Assembly (NCBI GenBank): GCA_947503335.1
Contig: CANNCY010000003.1
Coordinates: 62,001 to 126,000, forward strand
DNA: 64,000 nucleotides
DNA from: an uncultured Pseudomonadales bacterium
Lineage (GTDB): Bacteria > Pseudomonadota > Gammaproteobacteria > Pseudomonadales > CANNCY01
Direction of reading: 5' to 3'
Under the pieces are notes generated by a model. It was not told where the DNA came from and made no database searches. It saw only the letters and a list, made by a program, of their open reading frames with translations. Positions within the stretch are counted from its first letter, which is position 1; every line of letters starts with the position of its first letter. A program made the position numbers and the translations under genes. Below, in pieces: positions 1-10,193 of the stretch.

Positions 1-1
1 T

Positions 2-1303
2 GAAGTTGATAGAACCATTCACGAGCGTTTGCAGTCGCCACTTGAACATATGCTTCGCAATGCTATTGACCACGGTATCGAATCGCCTAGTGACCGAGCG
101 AAGGCTGGTAAGTCTGAAGTTGGCCATGTGTCACTAGATCTAGAGCGTGAAGGTGGCGACGTTGTTGTTCGTATTAAAGATGACGGCAAAGGTATTGATC
201 TTGTAGCCGTACGTAATAAAGCTATCGCACAAGGCTTGCTGACAGACGATCAAGAAATTAGTGATCACGAGTTACAACAGTTTATTTTGATGCCAGGCTT
301 CAGTACCGCTACCGAAGTGACTCAGATATCGGGTCGTGGTGTAGGCATGGACGTCGTGAATTCTGAAATCAAACATATGGGCGGAAGCATCACAATCAAC
401 TCGGTGCCAGGTGAAGGTACTGAAATGTTGATTCGTTTACCATTTACAGTTTCGGTTAACCGTGCATTGATGGTGAAAATAGGCGAGGCGCAATACGCCA
501 TCCCTCTAAACGCAATCGAAGGTGTTGTACGAATCAGCCCATACGAATTGAACCTTTACTACGACGATCCAAGCTCAGGATTTGACTATGGCGGTCGTAA
601 GTACGGTGTACGTTATTTGGGAGAGATGCTACATACCAAAGGTAGACCAAATCTCGAGAGCGAATTCTTACCTTGTCCGGTGGTGCTAGTGCGAGCGCCA
701 GATTATCCAATCGCTATACATGTAGATTCGTTGTTGGGTTCTCGTGAAGTTGTAGTGAAGTCACTTGGTCCACAGTTTGCTGCGGTGCCAGGCCTGTCGG
801 GTGCGACGGTTCTTGGTGATGGTTCGGTTGTAGTTATTCTTGATGTATTAGGTTTGGTGCGTGCATCGAATCTATTACGCCAAGACGTGCCAACCTTGGT
901 AGAGTCAGCAGATCAAGAAGATAGGCCTACGCTTGTGATGGTAGTCGATGACTCGCTAACTGTGCGTAAAGTGACTACGCGTTTCTTAGAACGCGAAGGC
1001 ATGGAAGTTGTCACTGCTAAAGATGGTGCTGATGCGTTGCGCCAGTTACAAGATATTACGCCGGATATCATGTTGCTCGATATTGAAATGCCACGCGTTG
1101 ATGGCTATGAAGTTGCTTCTACTATGAAGTCGAGCATGCGTTGGCGCGATATTCCTATCTGTATGATCACTTCAAGAACCGGTGACAAACACCGCAAGCG
1201 GGCTCTAGATATGGGTGTTGAGCGTTATATGGGTAAGCCGTATCAAGAAGAAGAATTGATGCAGGTGATCACAGAATTAGTAGGCGAGGCCGTTGACGCC
1301 TAA
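2..1303 (+). CDS. chpA: ChpA-type chemosensory histidine kinase, 3' part
   Basis: This is the C-terminal 433 residues of a CheA-family kinase with a fused receiver. The frame is open from base 2, so the start lies outside the window. Visible in order: the end of the HATPase domain (N-box HMLRNAIDHGIE at residues 16-27, then DDGKGI and GRGVGMDVV), a CheW-like coupling domain at about 150-300, and a receiver from about 309 with the acceptor Asp360 in LLDIEMP. In the family, such hybrid kinases next to a CheB and a CheW control type IV pilus twitching and surface sensing (Pil-Chp system of Pseudomonas). The two following genes overlap it or each other, which supports ChpA rather than a flagellar CheA. 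The function is inferred from domains and order. Confidence 0.9.
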   Translation, partial: EVDRTIHERLQSPLEHMLRNAIDHGIESPSDRAKAGKSEVGHVSLDLEREGGDVVVRIKDDGKGIDLVAVRNKAIAQGLLTDDQEISDHELQQFILMPGFSTATEVTQISGRGVGMDVVNSEIKHMGGSITINSVPGEGTEMLIRLPFTVSVNRALMVKIGEAQYAIPLNAIEGVVRISPYELNLYYDDPSSGFDYGGRKYGVRYLGEMLHTKGRPNLESEFLPCPVVLVRAPDYPIAIHVDSLLGSREVVVKSLGPQFAAVPGLSGATVLGDGSVVVILDVLGLVRASNLLRQDVPTLVESADQEDRPTLVMVVDDSLTVRKVTTRFLEREGMEVVTAKDGADALRQLQDITPDIMLLDIEMPRVDGYEVASTMKSSMRWRDIPICMITSRTGDKHRKRALDMGVERYMGKPYQEEELMQVITELVGEAVDA

Positions 1304-2225
1304 GCCGGTTAAAGTAGCAGTGGTTGCGCAAACCGCTGCTATTTCGAACCTGCTTGCGGAGTTTATTAAAGCCCCGCATAGTGCTACCGTGCTTAACTAT
1401 CAGCAAGCAATTCAAGCTATCGAGTCTGACCGATTTGATTTTGATGCTTGTGTTCTAGGCGTCGATGAACACAGTAGTGGTTCGCTGCTAGAGTCGTTAG
1501 ATACCATACAGGTGTCAGTATTGGTGATGGATCAGCTCATGCCATTACAGGGCTCTTCTGCTCATCGTCAATGGCTAAAAGCTAGCGCGACAAAAATAGG
1601 GCAGTTTATAGGTCGGCTCTGTTATCAAAACGATGTTGCTGAAAACGCCGAGAAAGTCGTTATTATTGGCGCCTCAATGGGCGGCCCAGATAGTATTCGA
1701 GCGTTTTTTTCAGAATTACGGCCCACCGATGGCGTCGCTTTTGTTTATGCTCAGCATATTGCTAGCCAGTTTCACACCGTACTTGAACAGATGGTGCAGA
1801 ATTCATCAAGCTACGAAGCAATCGTCATCGATACTGGTATGCAGATAAAGGCAGGTAATGTATATATCGTGCCCGCAGATGTTGAGACTAGCCTAGGCGA
1901 AGATGGCCGCTTTACGGTTGATGAAACAACTTGGCGCGGCGATTATGCTCCGTCCATTGATCAAATAATTATGACGGTTGCTAGACACTATAAAGATCGA
2001 AGTGTTGCACTTATTTTTAGTGGTATGGGCGATGACGCGGTCAAAGGCGCTAGATACATGATCGAAATGGGTTATGATGTGTTGGCAGAAACTGCAGAAA
2101 GTTGCCAGGCAGATAGTATGCCAGAGGCGGTGGCTGAGGTTTCAAATAGAGTGATACGTGCGACACCAAAACAAATGGCATATCATGTATTACAGTTTTC
2201 AAAGAATAAGGCGAGTATGCGATGA
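1293..2225 (+). CDS. chpB: ChpB-type chemoreceptor methylesterase (CheB family)
   Basis: A 310-aa CheB-like protein expected to remove methyl groups from the pilus chemoreceptor. The catalytic triad of the CheB domain is visible: Ser128 in GASMGG, His155 in AQHI and Asp248 in SGMGDDA. The N-terminal ~110 residues look like a degenerate receiver: the usual acidic pair at the end of strand 1 reads AQ, and no clear phospho-acceptor is seen. The start is TTG at 1293, overlapping the end of chpA by 11 bases, with GGCGAGG just upstream. No ATG nearby fits the family length. The gene is co-transcribed, and probably translationally coupled, with chpA and chpC. Confidence 0.88.
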   Translation: MTPKPVKVAVVAQTAAISNLLAEFIKAPHSATVLNYQQAIQAIESDRFDFDACVLGVDEHSSGSLLESLDTIQVSVLVMDQLMPLQGSSAHRQWLKASATKIGQFIGRLCYQNDVAENAEKVVIIGASMGGPDSIRAFFSELRPTDGVAFVYAQHIASQFHTVLEQMVQNSSSYEAIVIDTGMQIKAGNVYIVPADVETSLGEDGRFTVDETTWRGDYAPSIDQIIMTVARHYKDRSVALIFSGMGDDAVKGARYMIEMGYDVLAETAESCQADSMPEAVAEVSNRVIRATPKQMAYHVLQFSKNKASMR

Positions 2226-2725
2226 GCGCGCAGGCAGCATTACCCACTAATAGAACTGAAATTGCATCCATTGTTATTCCAACAGCGACGCAAGGTTTGT
2301 TGCTGCCTAACGAAAGTGTTGCTGAGGTTATCGAATCAACACCGGTAATGGGCGAGTTAAATTCACCGAAATGGTTCGCCGGCTATGTGTATTGGCGAGA
2401 GCGCTTAGTGCCCTGCGTCGATCTTGGGGTAATGCTTCAGGGTGAAGCAACCGCGCATGACGATAAGTTTCGCGTTGTATTAAATTATACTGGCTTGTCA
2501 GATACGTTGCCCTTTGTCGTAATTACAGCCTCATCGGCGCCATCAGTACTGCGTATCACTGAAGATGCTATTGAAAAGATGAATACGCCTATCGAGAGTG
2601 ATGCGCTTCTTATGCATGTTTTGGCTGCAGGGCGAGAACTTGCCATCCCTAATGTGCGATATCTTGAAGAAAAATTAATAGACGCAGGCTACGTTATGGG
2701 CGGTAATAGCAACGTTGCTGATTAG
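2222..2725 (+). CDS. chpC: ChpC-type CheW-like adaptor
   Basis: A 167-aa CheW-domain protein starting at an ATGA overlap with the chpB stop codon. CheW proteins couple chemoreceptors to the CheA kinase. The fold is recognised from the pattern of an N-terminal strand (IASIVIPT), a GYVYWRERLVPCVDLG segment typical of CheW cores, and length. Position after chpA and chpB matches ChpC, the accessory adaptor of the Pil-Chp system. The stop lies one base from the stop of the convergent rsmE, and no terminator hairpin is seen between them. Confidence 0.82.
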   Translation: MSAQAALPTNRTEIASIVIPTATQGLLLPNESVAEVIESTPVMGELNSPKWFAGYVYWRERLVPCVDLGVMLQGEATAHDDKFRVVLNYTGLSDTLPFVVITASSAPSVLRITEDAIEKMNTPIESDALLMHVLAAGRELAIPNVRYLEEKLIDAGYVMGGNSNVAD

Positions 2726-2726
2726 C

Positions 2727-3446
2727 TTAAAAGTCACCGAAAGCAGATTGCAGCAGCGTTAGCGCAACTATAGGCGCTGTCTCTGTACGCAATATCCTTG
2801 GGCCAATAGTCCATTCTTTAAATCCGGCTTTGATAGCTTGATCAATTTCATTTTTAGCTAACCCACCTTCTGGGCCAATAAGGATCATCGCAGAATCAGT
2901 GCTTTCACCGCCGGTTAACTGAAAGTTGCTTCGATGGTGTAGTACTAGCTTTAAGTCAGGCAGGTTGCCAGCTTGCAAAAATTCGTTGAGCGAAATGGCC
3001 GAGTTAATGTTGGGTACGGTATTGCGAGCGCACTGTTCACAGGCTGCAATGGCAATCTTTTGCCAATGTTCTACTTTCTTAGTTAGACGCTCGGTTTCAG
3101 GCGGCTCTGAGTGTTCTGTAATCAATGGGGTGATCTGCGATACCCCAAGTTCAGTTGCCTTTTGCACAGCATAGTCAAACCGGTCACCCTTTGAGATTGC
3201 CAGCGCTAGATGCGTGTTTAAAGGAGACTCGACCGAGACAGATTCAATAGATTGAATGTCAAGTTGGCAGCGACGCCTGTCGATATGAATTAACGTGGCT
3301 TGTGCCACATGACCGTTGCCATCAAATACCTCGATGACACGGCCATGCTTAAGGCGCAACACTCGCATAAGATAGTGTTGCGTCTCTTCAGAAGGCGTAA
3401 AAACACCCTCTGAAATCTCGGGTATGTAGATCCGAGAGATACGCAT
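2727..3446 (-). CDS. rsmE: 16S rRNA m3U1498 methyltransferase RsmE
   Basis: A 239-aa SPOUT methyltransferase that methylates N3 of U1498 in 16S rRNA, using SAM. The C-terminal knot motifs are clear: LIGPEGGLAKNEID and ILRTETAPIVAL, with a PUA-like N-terminal region starting MRISRIY. Length matches the family (E. coli 243 aa). Its ATG overlaps the ahcY stop by one base (TAATG), so it is the last gene of the sahR-metK-ahcY-rsmE operon. Finding a SAM-using enzyme downstream of the SAM-cycle genes is consistent with that operon but is not proof of a shared role. Confidence 0.95.
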   Translation of the reverse strand: MRISRIYIPEISEGVFTPSEETQHYLMRVLRLKHGRVIEVFDGNGHVAQATLIHIDRRRCQLDIQSIESVSVESPLNTHLALAISKGDRFDYAVQKATELGVSQITPLITEHSEPPETERLTKKVEHWQKIAIAACEQCARNTVPNINSAISLNEFLQAGNLPDLKLVLHHRSNFQLTGGESTDSAMILIGPEGGLAKNEIDQAIKAGFKEWTIGPRILRTETAPIVALTLLQSAFGDF

Positions 3447-4819
3447 TAGTACTTGTAGCTATCTGGCTTGAACGGGCCATCAACAGTAACGCCAATGTAG
3501 TCAGCTTGTGTGGTAGTAAGCTGAGTAATCACGCCATTGAAGCCTTTGACCATATTGGCAGCTACTTCTTCGTCTAACTTTTTAGGTAGTACTTCTACGG
3601 TGATAAGTTCAGCTTTGTCAGCCTCAGGCTTATCAGCAAATTTGAGATCAAATAGATGAATCTGTGCCAATACTTGGTTCGCAAACGAACCATCCATAAT
3701 ACGACTTGGGTGACCAGTAGCATTGCCTAGGTTAACCAAACGCCCTTCTGAAAGAAGGATTAGGTAATCATTGCTCGCAGCGTCGCGAACCACTTTATGC
3801 ACCTGTGGTTTAACTTCTTCCCAGGTGTAGGCTTCGCGCATAAAGGCCGTATCGATTTCGTTGTCGAAGTGACCGATGTTACAAACAACCGCGCCAGGCT
3901 TAATTGCCTTGATCATTTCTTTATCGCAAACGTTAACGTTGCCTGTAGTGGTAACCAATAGGTCAGTATCGCCTAACAGAGTATTGTTGATACCGTCGCT
4001 AGTGCCTGTGTTTATACCATTCTTGTACGGCGATACAACTTCAAAGCCGTCCATGCAAGCCTGCATAGCACAGATAGGGTCAATTTCTGAAACGCGAACA
4101 ATCATACCTTCTTGGCGAAGCGACTGAGCAGAGCCTTTACCTACGTCACCGTAACCAATGACAAGGGCGCGCTTACCAGCCATAAGGTGATCAGTACCAC
4201 GCTTGATCGCATCGTTCAGACTATGGCGACAGCCATACTTGTTGTCGTTCTTGCTCTTTGTAACCGAGTCGTTAACGTTAATAGCAGGCACTAGTAACTC
4301 GCCCTTGGCCATCATTTCTTGTAAGCGATGCACACCGGTAGTGGTCTCTTCGGTAATACCGTGAACCTTTGCTAATACCTCGGGGTACTTGTTATGAAGC
4401 AACAGTGTTAGGTCGCCGCCATCATCAAGAACCATGTTGGCTTCCCAGGGTGCACCATCTTTAAGAATGGTTTGCTCAAGACACCATTCATACTCTTCTT
4501 CGGTTTCGCCTTTCCAGGCAAATACCGGCGTGCCAGATGCTGCGATTGCCGCTGCGGCGTGGTCTTGCGTAGAGAAAATATTGCACGATGACCAGCGTAC
4601 TTCGGCACCCAATGCTTGAAGGGTTTCGATAAGTACCGCAGTCTGAATCGTCATGTGGATACAGCCAAGAATCTTGGCACCCGCTAGTGGCTTGCTATCG
4701 CTGTAAGTAGCGCGCAAGGCCATTAGCGCTGGCATTTCTGATTCGGCGATCGAGATCTCTTGACGGCCGTAATCTGCTAACGAGATATCGGCTACTTTGT
4801 AATCGGTAAAGTTTGACAT
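3446..4819 (-). CDS. ahcY: S-adenosylhomocysteine hydrolase
   Basis: A 457-aa cytosolic enzyme that splits S-adenosylhomocysteine into adenosine and homocysteine, removing the product inhibitor of SAM-dependent methylation. The NAD-binding motif [11 protein letters not shown] and the conserved C-terminus KPDSYKY are intact, as is the CNIGHFD region near the active site. The ATG at 4819 has AGGAA about 7 bases upstream. It follows metK by 13 bases and overlaps rsmE by one. With the ArsR-methyltransferase regulator upstream it forms a compact methyl-cycle unit. This organism thus uses the AhcY route rather than relying only on Pfs/LuxS; whether it also has Pfs cannot be judged here. Confidence 0.97.
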   Translation of the reverse strand: MSNFTDYKVADISLADYGRQEISIAESEMPALMALRATYSDSKPLAGAKILGCIHMTIQTAVLIETLQALGAEVRWSSCNIFSTQDHAAAAIAASGTPVFAWKGETEEEYEWCLEQTILKDGAPWEANMVLDDGGDLTLLLHNKYPEVLAKVHGITEETTTGVHRLQEMMAKGELLVPAINVNDSVTKSKNDNKYGCRHSLNDAIKRGTDHLMAGKRALVIGYGDVGKGSAQSLRQEGMIVRVSEIDPICAMQACMDGFEVVSPYKNGINTGTSDGINNTLLGDTDLLVTTTGNVNVCDKEMIKAIKPGAVVCNIGHFDNEIDTAFMREAYTWEEVKPQVHKVVRDAASNDYLILLSEGRLVNLGNATGHPSRIMDGSFANQVLAQIHLFDLKFADKPEADKAELITVEVLPKKLDEEVAANMVKGFNGVITQLTTTQADYIGVTVDGPFKPDSYKY

Positions 4820-4832
4820 GCTAAATTCCTGT

Positions 4833-6050
4833 TTATCGCTGTGCTGCTGCTTTTAATGCGTCAGCCTTGTCAGTGCGCTCCCATGTGAACGCAGTAAATG
4901 TCTTAGTGGTTGTCGGCTGACCCTGTTCGCAAACTTCATAGTTTGCTTCGAAAGGTTCACGGCCAAAGTGCCCGTACGCAGCTGTTAGCTGGTACATTGG
5001 GTATAATAGGTCTAGCTGTTTGGTAATCGCGTATGGGCGAAGGTCAAATACTTCGCGAACGATGTCTACCAATTTTGCATCGCTGACGGCGCCGGTGCCA
5101 AAAGTGTTGACTGAAATTGATGTCGGTTCAGCAACACCAATTGCGTAGCTCACCTGAATCTCGCAGCGTTCGGCAAGACCAGCTGCAACGATGTTCTTCG
5201 CAACGTAGCGACCCATGTAAGCGGCAGAACGGTCAACTTTTGAAGGGTCTTTACCAGAAAAAGCACCTCCGCCATGACGTGCCATGCCGCCATAGGTATC
5301 TACGATAATCTTACGACCGGTTAAGCCAGCATCACCTACCGGGCCACCAATCACAAAGTTACCTGTTGGGTTGATGTGGTACTGAGTACCTTCGTGTAGC
5401 CATTCTGCGGGCAACACAGGCTCGATGATGTGACGTTGTACAGCTTCGCGTAGATCGTCGAGTGAAATGCTAGGGTCATGCTGAGTTGATAGTACAACCG
5501 CATCAATCGCTACAGGTTTGCCCTCTTCGTAACGCAGAGTAACCTGGCTTTTTGCATCAGGGCGAAGCCAGGGCAGCGTGCCATTTTTACGAAGCTCTGC
5601 TTGGCGCTCTACTAAGCGATGAGAGTAATAAATCGGCGCAGGCATAAACGTAGGGGTTTCGTTAGTTGCGTAGCCAAACATTAGACCCTGGTCGCCAGCA
5701 CCCTGATCTTCAGGTTTCGCGCGATCAACACCCTGAGCAATATCAACACTTTGCTTACCAATACCATTTAGTACAGCGCAGCTGTCACCATCAAAGCCTA
5801 CTTCAGAACTGGTATAGCCAATTTGATTGATGACGCGGCGAACGATCTCTTCAAGGTCGACATAGCAGCTAGTGGTTACTTCACCAGCAACTATCGCCAT
5901 ACCTGTTTTTACCAAGGTCTCTACCGCGACGCGGGCGTACGGATCGCGAGCGATCATTGCATCTAAAATAGCATCACTGATCTGGTCGGCTACCTTGTCA
6001 GGGTGGCCTTCAGATACCGACTCAGATGTAAAAATTTGATACTCTGACAT
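4833..6050 (-). CDS. metK: Methionine adenosyltransferase (SAM synthetase)
   Basis: A 405-aa enzyme making S-adenosylmethionine from methionine and ATP. Family signatures are present: [16 protein letters not shown] near the N-terminus, [12 protein letters not shown] in the middle, and [19 protein letters not shown] with the phosphate-binding loop. The length is close to the E. coli enzyme (384 aa). The ATG at 6050 has AGGAAA about 6 bases upstream. It lies 8 bases after the ArsR-methyltransferase gene and 13 before ahcY. There is no room for a SAM or SAH riboswitch, so regulation most likely acts at the promoter in front of the regulator gene. Confidence 0.98.
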   Translation of the reverse strand: MSEYQIFTSESVSEGHPDKVADQISDAILDAMIARDPYARVAVETLVKTGMAIVAGEVTTSCYVDLEEIVRRVINQIGYTSSEVGFDGDSCAVLNGIGKQSVDIAQGVDRAKPEDQGAGDQGLMFGYATNETPTFMPAPIYYSHRLVERQAELRKNGTLPWLRPDAKSQVTLRYEEGKPVAIDAVVLSTQHDPSISLDDLREAVQRHIIEPVLPAEWLHEGTQYHINPTGNFVIGGPVGDAGLTGRKIIVDTYGGMARHGGGAFSGKDPSKVDRSAAYMGRYVAKNIVAAGLAERCEIQVSYAIGVAEPTSISVNTFGTGAVSDAKLVDIVREVFDLRPYAITKQLDLLYPMYQLTAAYGHFGREPFEANYEVCEQGQPTTTKTFTAFTWERTDKADALKAAAQR

Positions 6051-6058
6051 ATTGTTTC

Positions 6059-6997
6059 CTATGTTGTTGGCTTATCTTCAAGCCGATAACGATGTACAAA
6101 AATATTAAAACCATTATTCAGCGCAATACAGTCACGGCGCTGAAGATGAAACTGATGATGTTGTGCCCACTGTTCAAGCGTGTTCTCGTCAAATCCCAGC
6201 CAAAGATCGCCACAGGCGTCTAGTGTCCAATTTTGTTCGTGAGCAACTAGATCGCATACGACCCAGATACCATCTTTTCTCAATTGTGAAGCAATCTGAG
6301 AAATAAATTTTTGGGGGTCAGGAACGTGATGCAACACCATATTAGAGATCGCCACATCAAAATGACCGCTTTGCGGTAGCTTGATGTCAGCACCGCCTTC
6401 TTTGATTCTAGCTTTAATCCCGTGATTGGCAGCTCGATTCAAGCAAGCCTCAACCATCGCGCTTGATAGGTCGACGGCTACGATGTCTTTGTAACGTTCT
6501 GCTAGTACTGTTAGAAACTCGCCTTGCCCCGGCCCAATTTCAATTACAGATTCGCCTGCAGGCAGCATCGCGGCGACAATGTCGTCATAGTCGGTAAACG
6601 ACGCAACTAGTTCGGTCTGTTGGCTAACGGCGTGCCCACTTTGTTCAAAAAATGCTTGTGAGCGTTCTTGTCGCTTCGTATTGGCGGCATCTAGCTGCCT
6701 GGTCACCGAGTCATCTAGCGGCAATTCGTCAATCTGCGTAAATAGCGCAGCCTTAAATGGATTGATATCAGTGCTTCGGCGATAGTAAATACTGTTACCT
6801 TCACGGCGGGTTACTAGCCAGCCTTCGGATGCCAATTTCTTGAGGTGATGGCTCATCGAAGGTTGGCCAACATCAAAGATTTCAGCTAGCTCGACTACGC
6901 CAAAAGCACGCACAGCGGTTACGCGTACGATACTAAGCCGTAATGGGTCGGCAATTGCTTTCAATTGCTTTGCCAATGATTGAGTAGCATTTGACAT
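6059..6997 (-). CDS. sahR: ArsR-family regulator fused to a SAM methyltransferase domain (SahR-like)
   Basis: A 312-aa fusion. Residues ~7-95 are an ArsR winged helix (recognition helix near [12 protein letters not shown], wing [11 protein letters not shown]). Residues ~130-300 are a class I methyltransferase fold with [12 protein letters not shown] and the acidic VAVDLS of strand 2. No ArsR metal-binding Cys motif is seen. SahR regulators of Proteobacteria are ArsR-type proteins that control metK, ahcY and other methionine-cycle genes and respond to S-adenosylhomocysteine. The fused fold could bind SAM or SAH as a sensor rather than act as an enzyme; that is inference. It heads the metK-ahcY-rsmE operon and is divergent from tkt. 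No clear Shine-Dalgarno precedes the ATG. Confidence 0.82.
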   Translation of the reverse strand: MSNATQSLAKQLKAIADPLRLSIVRVTAVRAFGVVELAEIFDVGQPSMSHHLKKLASEGWLVTRREGNSIYYRRSTDINPFKAALFTQIDELPLDDSVTRQLDAANTKRQERSQAFFEQSGHAVSQQTELVASFTDYDDIVAAMLPAGESVIEIGPGQGEFLTVLAERYKDIVAVDLSSAMVEACLNRAANHGIKARIKEGGADIKLPQSGHFDVAISNMVLHHVPDPQKFISQIASQLRKDGIWVVCDLVAHEQNWTLDACGDLWLGFDENTLEQWAQHHQFHLQRRDCIALNNGFNIFVHRYRLEDKPTT

Positions 6998-7023
6998 GGG
7001 CGTTATCTTAGCGTCTTTTTAAT

Positions 7024-7047
7024 CTATATCAATAAATATTGATATAG
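7024..7047. promoter_or_regulatory. Perfect 11-bp-arm palindrome, candidate SahR operator
   Basis: Half-sites CTATATCAATA (7024-7034) and TATTGATATAG (7037-7047) are exact inverse complements separated by AA. It lies 27 bases upstream of the sahR start and 116 upstream of tkt. An inner ATCAA/TTGAT core is common for ArsR-family operators. Autoregulation of the methyl-cycle operon is the simplest reading; an effect on tkt is possible. Confidence 0.7.
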
Positions 7048-7162
7048 GTCGGGTGCAACAATTCACAGACACACAATCGCTTAGGTCTGAATGTTTACCG
7101 GCTTCGCGCCATAGCGCACAATATGTGTACCCAACATATATTTTTTGAATGGAGCCGTCTAA

Positions 7163-9157
7163 ATGACAACTCGCCGAGAAAACGCCAATGCAATTCGTGC
7201 ATTAAGCATGGATGCCGTTCAGCAGGCAAACAGTGGCCACCCAGGTGCGCCAATGGGCATGGCAGATATTGCCGAAGTATTGTGGCGTAGCCACCTGAAG
7301 CATAACCCAAACAACCCTGATTGGGCTGATCGCGACCGCTTTATCTTATCTAACGGTCACGGTTCGATGTTGATCTATTCGCTACTCCATTTAACGGGCT
7401 ACGATTTACCGCTTCAAGAGCTGAAAAACTTTAGACAGCTGCATTCTAAAACGCCGGGCCATCCAGAGTATGGTTACGCACCAGGTGTTGAAACAACTAC
7501 TGGCCCATTAGGTCAGGGTATTTCAAACGCGGTAGGCTTTGCTCTCGCTGAAAAAATGATGGCGGCACAGTTTAATCGTGAGCACTACGATATTGTTGAC
7601 CACTATACTTATACATTCTTGGGCGATGGCTGTTTGATGGAAGGCATCAGCCACGAGACCTGTTCTTTGGCTGGTACCCTAGGTCTGGGCAAGTTAATCG
7701 CACTTTACGATGACAACAATATTTCGATCGATGGCGAGGTTGAGGGCTGGTTTACTGATAATACTAAACAGCGCTTCGAATCATACGGTTGGCATGTTAT
7801 CGATAACGTCGATGGGCATGATGCAGATGCAATTAATGCAGCCATCGAAGCAGCAAAGGCAGAAACATCAAAACCTTCACTAATTTGCTGCAAAACTGTA
7901 ATCGGTTTTGGCTCGCCAAATAAGCAAGGTACTTCTGGTGTTCACGGTGCTCCACTTGGTGCTGAAGAGATCGCTGCGGCCCGCGAAACTCTAGGTTGGG
8001 CGCACGGCCCATTCGAAATACCAGCAGATATCTACGAAGCTTGGGATGCTAAGGCAAAGGGTGAGGCCGAAGAAGCAGAATGGGCTGACCGTTTTGCAGA
8101 TTACGCAGAAGCTTACCCTGAGCTAGCAGCAGAGTTTAAGCGTCGTATGGCGGGCGAGTTACCGTCAGACTTTATTGAAAAAGCTGATGCATTCATTGCC
8201 GCTGAACAAGCTGCAGGTAATGTAGTGGCAACGCGTAAAGCTTCTCAAATGTGTCTAGATGCTTACGGCCCGCACTTACCCGAACTAGTGGGTGGCTCTG
8301 CTGACCTTGCTGGTTCTAACCTAACTATCTGGTCTGGCTCTAAGCCGGTTACTGCAGAAGATGCATCAGGTAACTACATCTATTATGGCGTACGCGAATT
8401 TGGTATGTCGGCGATGATGAACGGCATCGCTTTGCATGGTGGCTTCGTAAACTACGGCGCTACCTTCTTGATGTTCATGGAATATGCTCGTAATGCTGTT
8501 CGCATGGCAGCGCTAATGAAGCAGCAAAGTATCTTTGTTTATACTCACGACTCGATTGGTCTAGGTGAAGATGGCCCTACGCACCAACCTGTTGAGCAGC
8601 TTGCCTCGCTTCGTGTAACGCCAAACCTTGAAACCTGGCGCCCATGTGATGTGGTAGAAAGTGCTGTGGCTTGGAAATCAGCGATCGTTCGTAAAGACGG
8701 CCCTAGTGCACTGATTTTCACTCGCCAAGGTCTGCCTCATCAAGACCGTGATGCGGCCGTTCTAGCGAACGTCGAGCGTGGCGGATACGTACTTTCTGAT
8801 AGTAAAGATGCTGCTGAAGCAATTATTATTGCTACAGGTTCAGAGGTGCAGTTAGCGATGACTGCACAAGCGGCATTGGCAGAAAAAGGCCATAACGTGC
8901 GTGTCGTATCAATGCCGTGTGCAGAACGTTTCTTGGCACAGGATGCTGACTACATCGAGTCTGTGCTACCAAACGCTGTTCGCGCTCGTGTAGCCGTTGA
9001 AGCGGGCCACACTTACTACTGGTCTAAGTTTGTAGGCCTAGATGGTAAAGTGATTGGTATCGATAGCTTCGGCGAATCGGCGCCTGCAGGTGAACTGTTC
9101 AAACTGTTTGGTATCACGTCCGACGCAGTTGAAGAGGCGGTTCTAGAACAGCTGTAG
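7163..9157 (+). CDS. tkt: Transketolase
   Basis: A 664-aa thiamine diphosphate enzyme moving two-carbon units between sugar phosphates in the non-oxidative pentose phosphate pathway. Seen: N-terminal [14 protein letters not shown], the ThDP/Mg motif [12 protein letters not shown], and C-terminal [16 protein letters not shown] that lines the active site. Length equals E. coli TktA (663). The ATG at 7163 has GGAG 8 bases upstream. The stop is one base before the next start, so tkt, epd, pgk and probably fba are one operon. It is divergent from sahR, and the shared region carries the palindrome at 7024-7047. Confidence 0.98.
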   Translation: MTTRRENANAIRALSMDAVQQANSGHPGAPMGMADIAEVLWRSHLKHNPNNPDWADRDRFILSNGHGSMLIYSLLHLTGYDLPLQELKNFRQLHSKTPGHPEYGYAPGVETTTGPLGQGISNAVGFALAEKMMAAQFNREHYDIVDHYTYTFLGDGCLMEGISHETCSLAGTLGLGKLIALYDDNNISIDGEVEGWFTDNTKQRFESYGWHVIDNVDGHDADAINAAIEAAKAETSKPSLICCKTVIGFGSPNKQGTSGVHGAPLGAEEIAAARETLGWAHGPFEIPADIYEAWDAKAKGEAEEAEWADRFADYAEAYPELAAEFKRRMAGELPSDFIEKADAFIAAEQAAGNVVATRKASQMCLDAYGPHLPELVGGSADLAGSNLTIWSGSKPVTAEDASGNYIYYGVREFGMSAMMNGIALHGGFVNYGATFLMFMEYARNAVRMAALMKQQSIFVYTHDSIGLGEDGPTHQPVEQLASLRVTPNLETWRPCDVVESAVAWKSAIVRKDGPSALIFTRQGLPHQDRDAAVLANVERGGYVLSDSKDAAEAIIIATGSEVQLAMTAQAALAEKGHNVRVVSMPCAERFLAQDADYIESVLPNAVRARVAVEAGHTYYWSKFVGLDGKVIGIDSFGESAPAGELFKLFGITSDAVEEAVLEQL

Positions 9158-9158
9158 A

Positions 9159-10193
9159 ATGAAACCAATTAATGTAGCCATTCATGGCTTTGGTCGAATA
9201 GGGCGATGCTTTTTGCGCGCTCTAATCGAACAACAGTGTCAGCAGGTGAATGTGGTAGCGATAAGCGAGCCAGCGCCTACTGATGCTGTTGCCCACCTAT
9301 TAGAGTTTGATTCGGCCCATGGGCGACTAGGTTTTCCTGTGCAAGTCGACGGTAGCCGTATCAAGGTTGCTCAATACGAGATACAAACCGTCAACGAGGC
9401 TAATGAGTCTAGTATCGACTGGGCAGCCTTAGGGGCTGATTTGTTGATTGACTGTTCAGGTCAGGCTGCCACGCCCGAGCGGGGCGAGCGTTTGATTGAG
9501 CAGGGTGTCACTAGAGTATTGTTCTCTCACCCCGGTAGTGCAGAGCTAGACCGCACAGTAGTCGTGGGTTTTAACGACGAATTGTTGCAGGCAGATGACC
9601 GTCTGATTAGCAACGCTTCTTGCAGCACCAACTGTATCGTGCCAGTTTTAGAAATGCTCGATCGCGAATTTACCGTGCAATTTGGTGTAACCAATACGAT
9701 ACATTCAGCTATGCACGATCAGCCGGTTATTGATGCGTTTCACAGCAGTGATTTACGCAAAACCCGCTCAGCGTTAAATTCGATTATTCCTGTTGATACG
9801 GCCCTTGAGAAGGGTATTGACCGAATGCTGCCTTCTTTGGCAGGCAAGTTTAAATGTACGGCACTTAGAGTGCCTACCGTCAACGTATCTGCTATCGATC
9901 TTACTGTAGCGGTCGACAAAGCAGTAAGCATTGAACAGGTGACAGAACAGCTAGAGAAACTCGCCAAGAAGTTTCCTAGTGTGGTGGCAATCAGCAATAA
10001 AGATATTGTTAGTTGCGACCTCAATCACGACAGCCATTCGGTGATCGTGGATGCGAACCTGACGCAAGTATCAGGTAATCTTATAAAACTTCATCTTTGG
10101 TTTGATAATGAATGGGCCTATGCAACACGTATGACAGACGTTGCCCGTATCATTGCAAACTTCGGCACTAGCACTACAAGAGATTACTCATGA
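9159..10193 (+). CDS. epd: Erythrose-4-phosphate dehydrogenase (GapDH family)
   Basis: A 344-aa NAD-dependent dehydrogenase: Rossmann motif GFGRIGR at residues ~10-16, catalytic Cys in SNASCSTNC and the partner His further on. Several stretches match Epd better than glycolytic Gap: [16 protein letters not shown] and IIPVDT. Epd oxidises erythrose 4-phosphate to 4-phosphoerythronate for pyridoxal phosphate synthesis. The position between tkt and pgk is the usual place of epd in gammaproteobacteria. The coenzyme and a back-up GapDH role cannot be excluded. It overlaps pgk by four bases (ATGA). Confidence 0.85.
   Translation: MKPINVAIHGFGRIGRCFLRALIEQQCQQVNVVAISEPAPTDAVAHLLEFDSAHGRLGFPVQVDGSRIKVAQYEIQTVNEANESSIDWAALGADLLIDCSGQAATPERGERLIEQGVTRVLFSHPGSAELDRTVVVGFNDELLQADDRLISNASCSTNCIVPVLEMLDREFTVQFGVTNTIHSAMHDQPVIDAFHSSDLRKTRSALNSIIPVDTALEKGIDRMLPSLAGKFKCTALRVPTVNVSAIDLTVAVDKAVSIEQVTEQLEKLAKKFPSVVAISNKDIVSCDLNHDSHSVIVDANLTQVSGNLIKLHLWFDNEWAYATRMTDVARIIANFGTSTTRDYS

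Noticed and set aside
4820-4832. SAM or SAH riboswitch upstream of ahcY or metK
   Set aside because: Only 13 and 8 bases separate these genes from their upstream neighbours; control must act at the sahR promoter.
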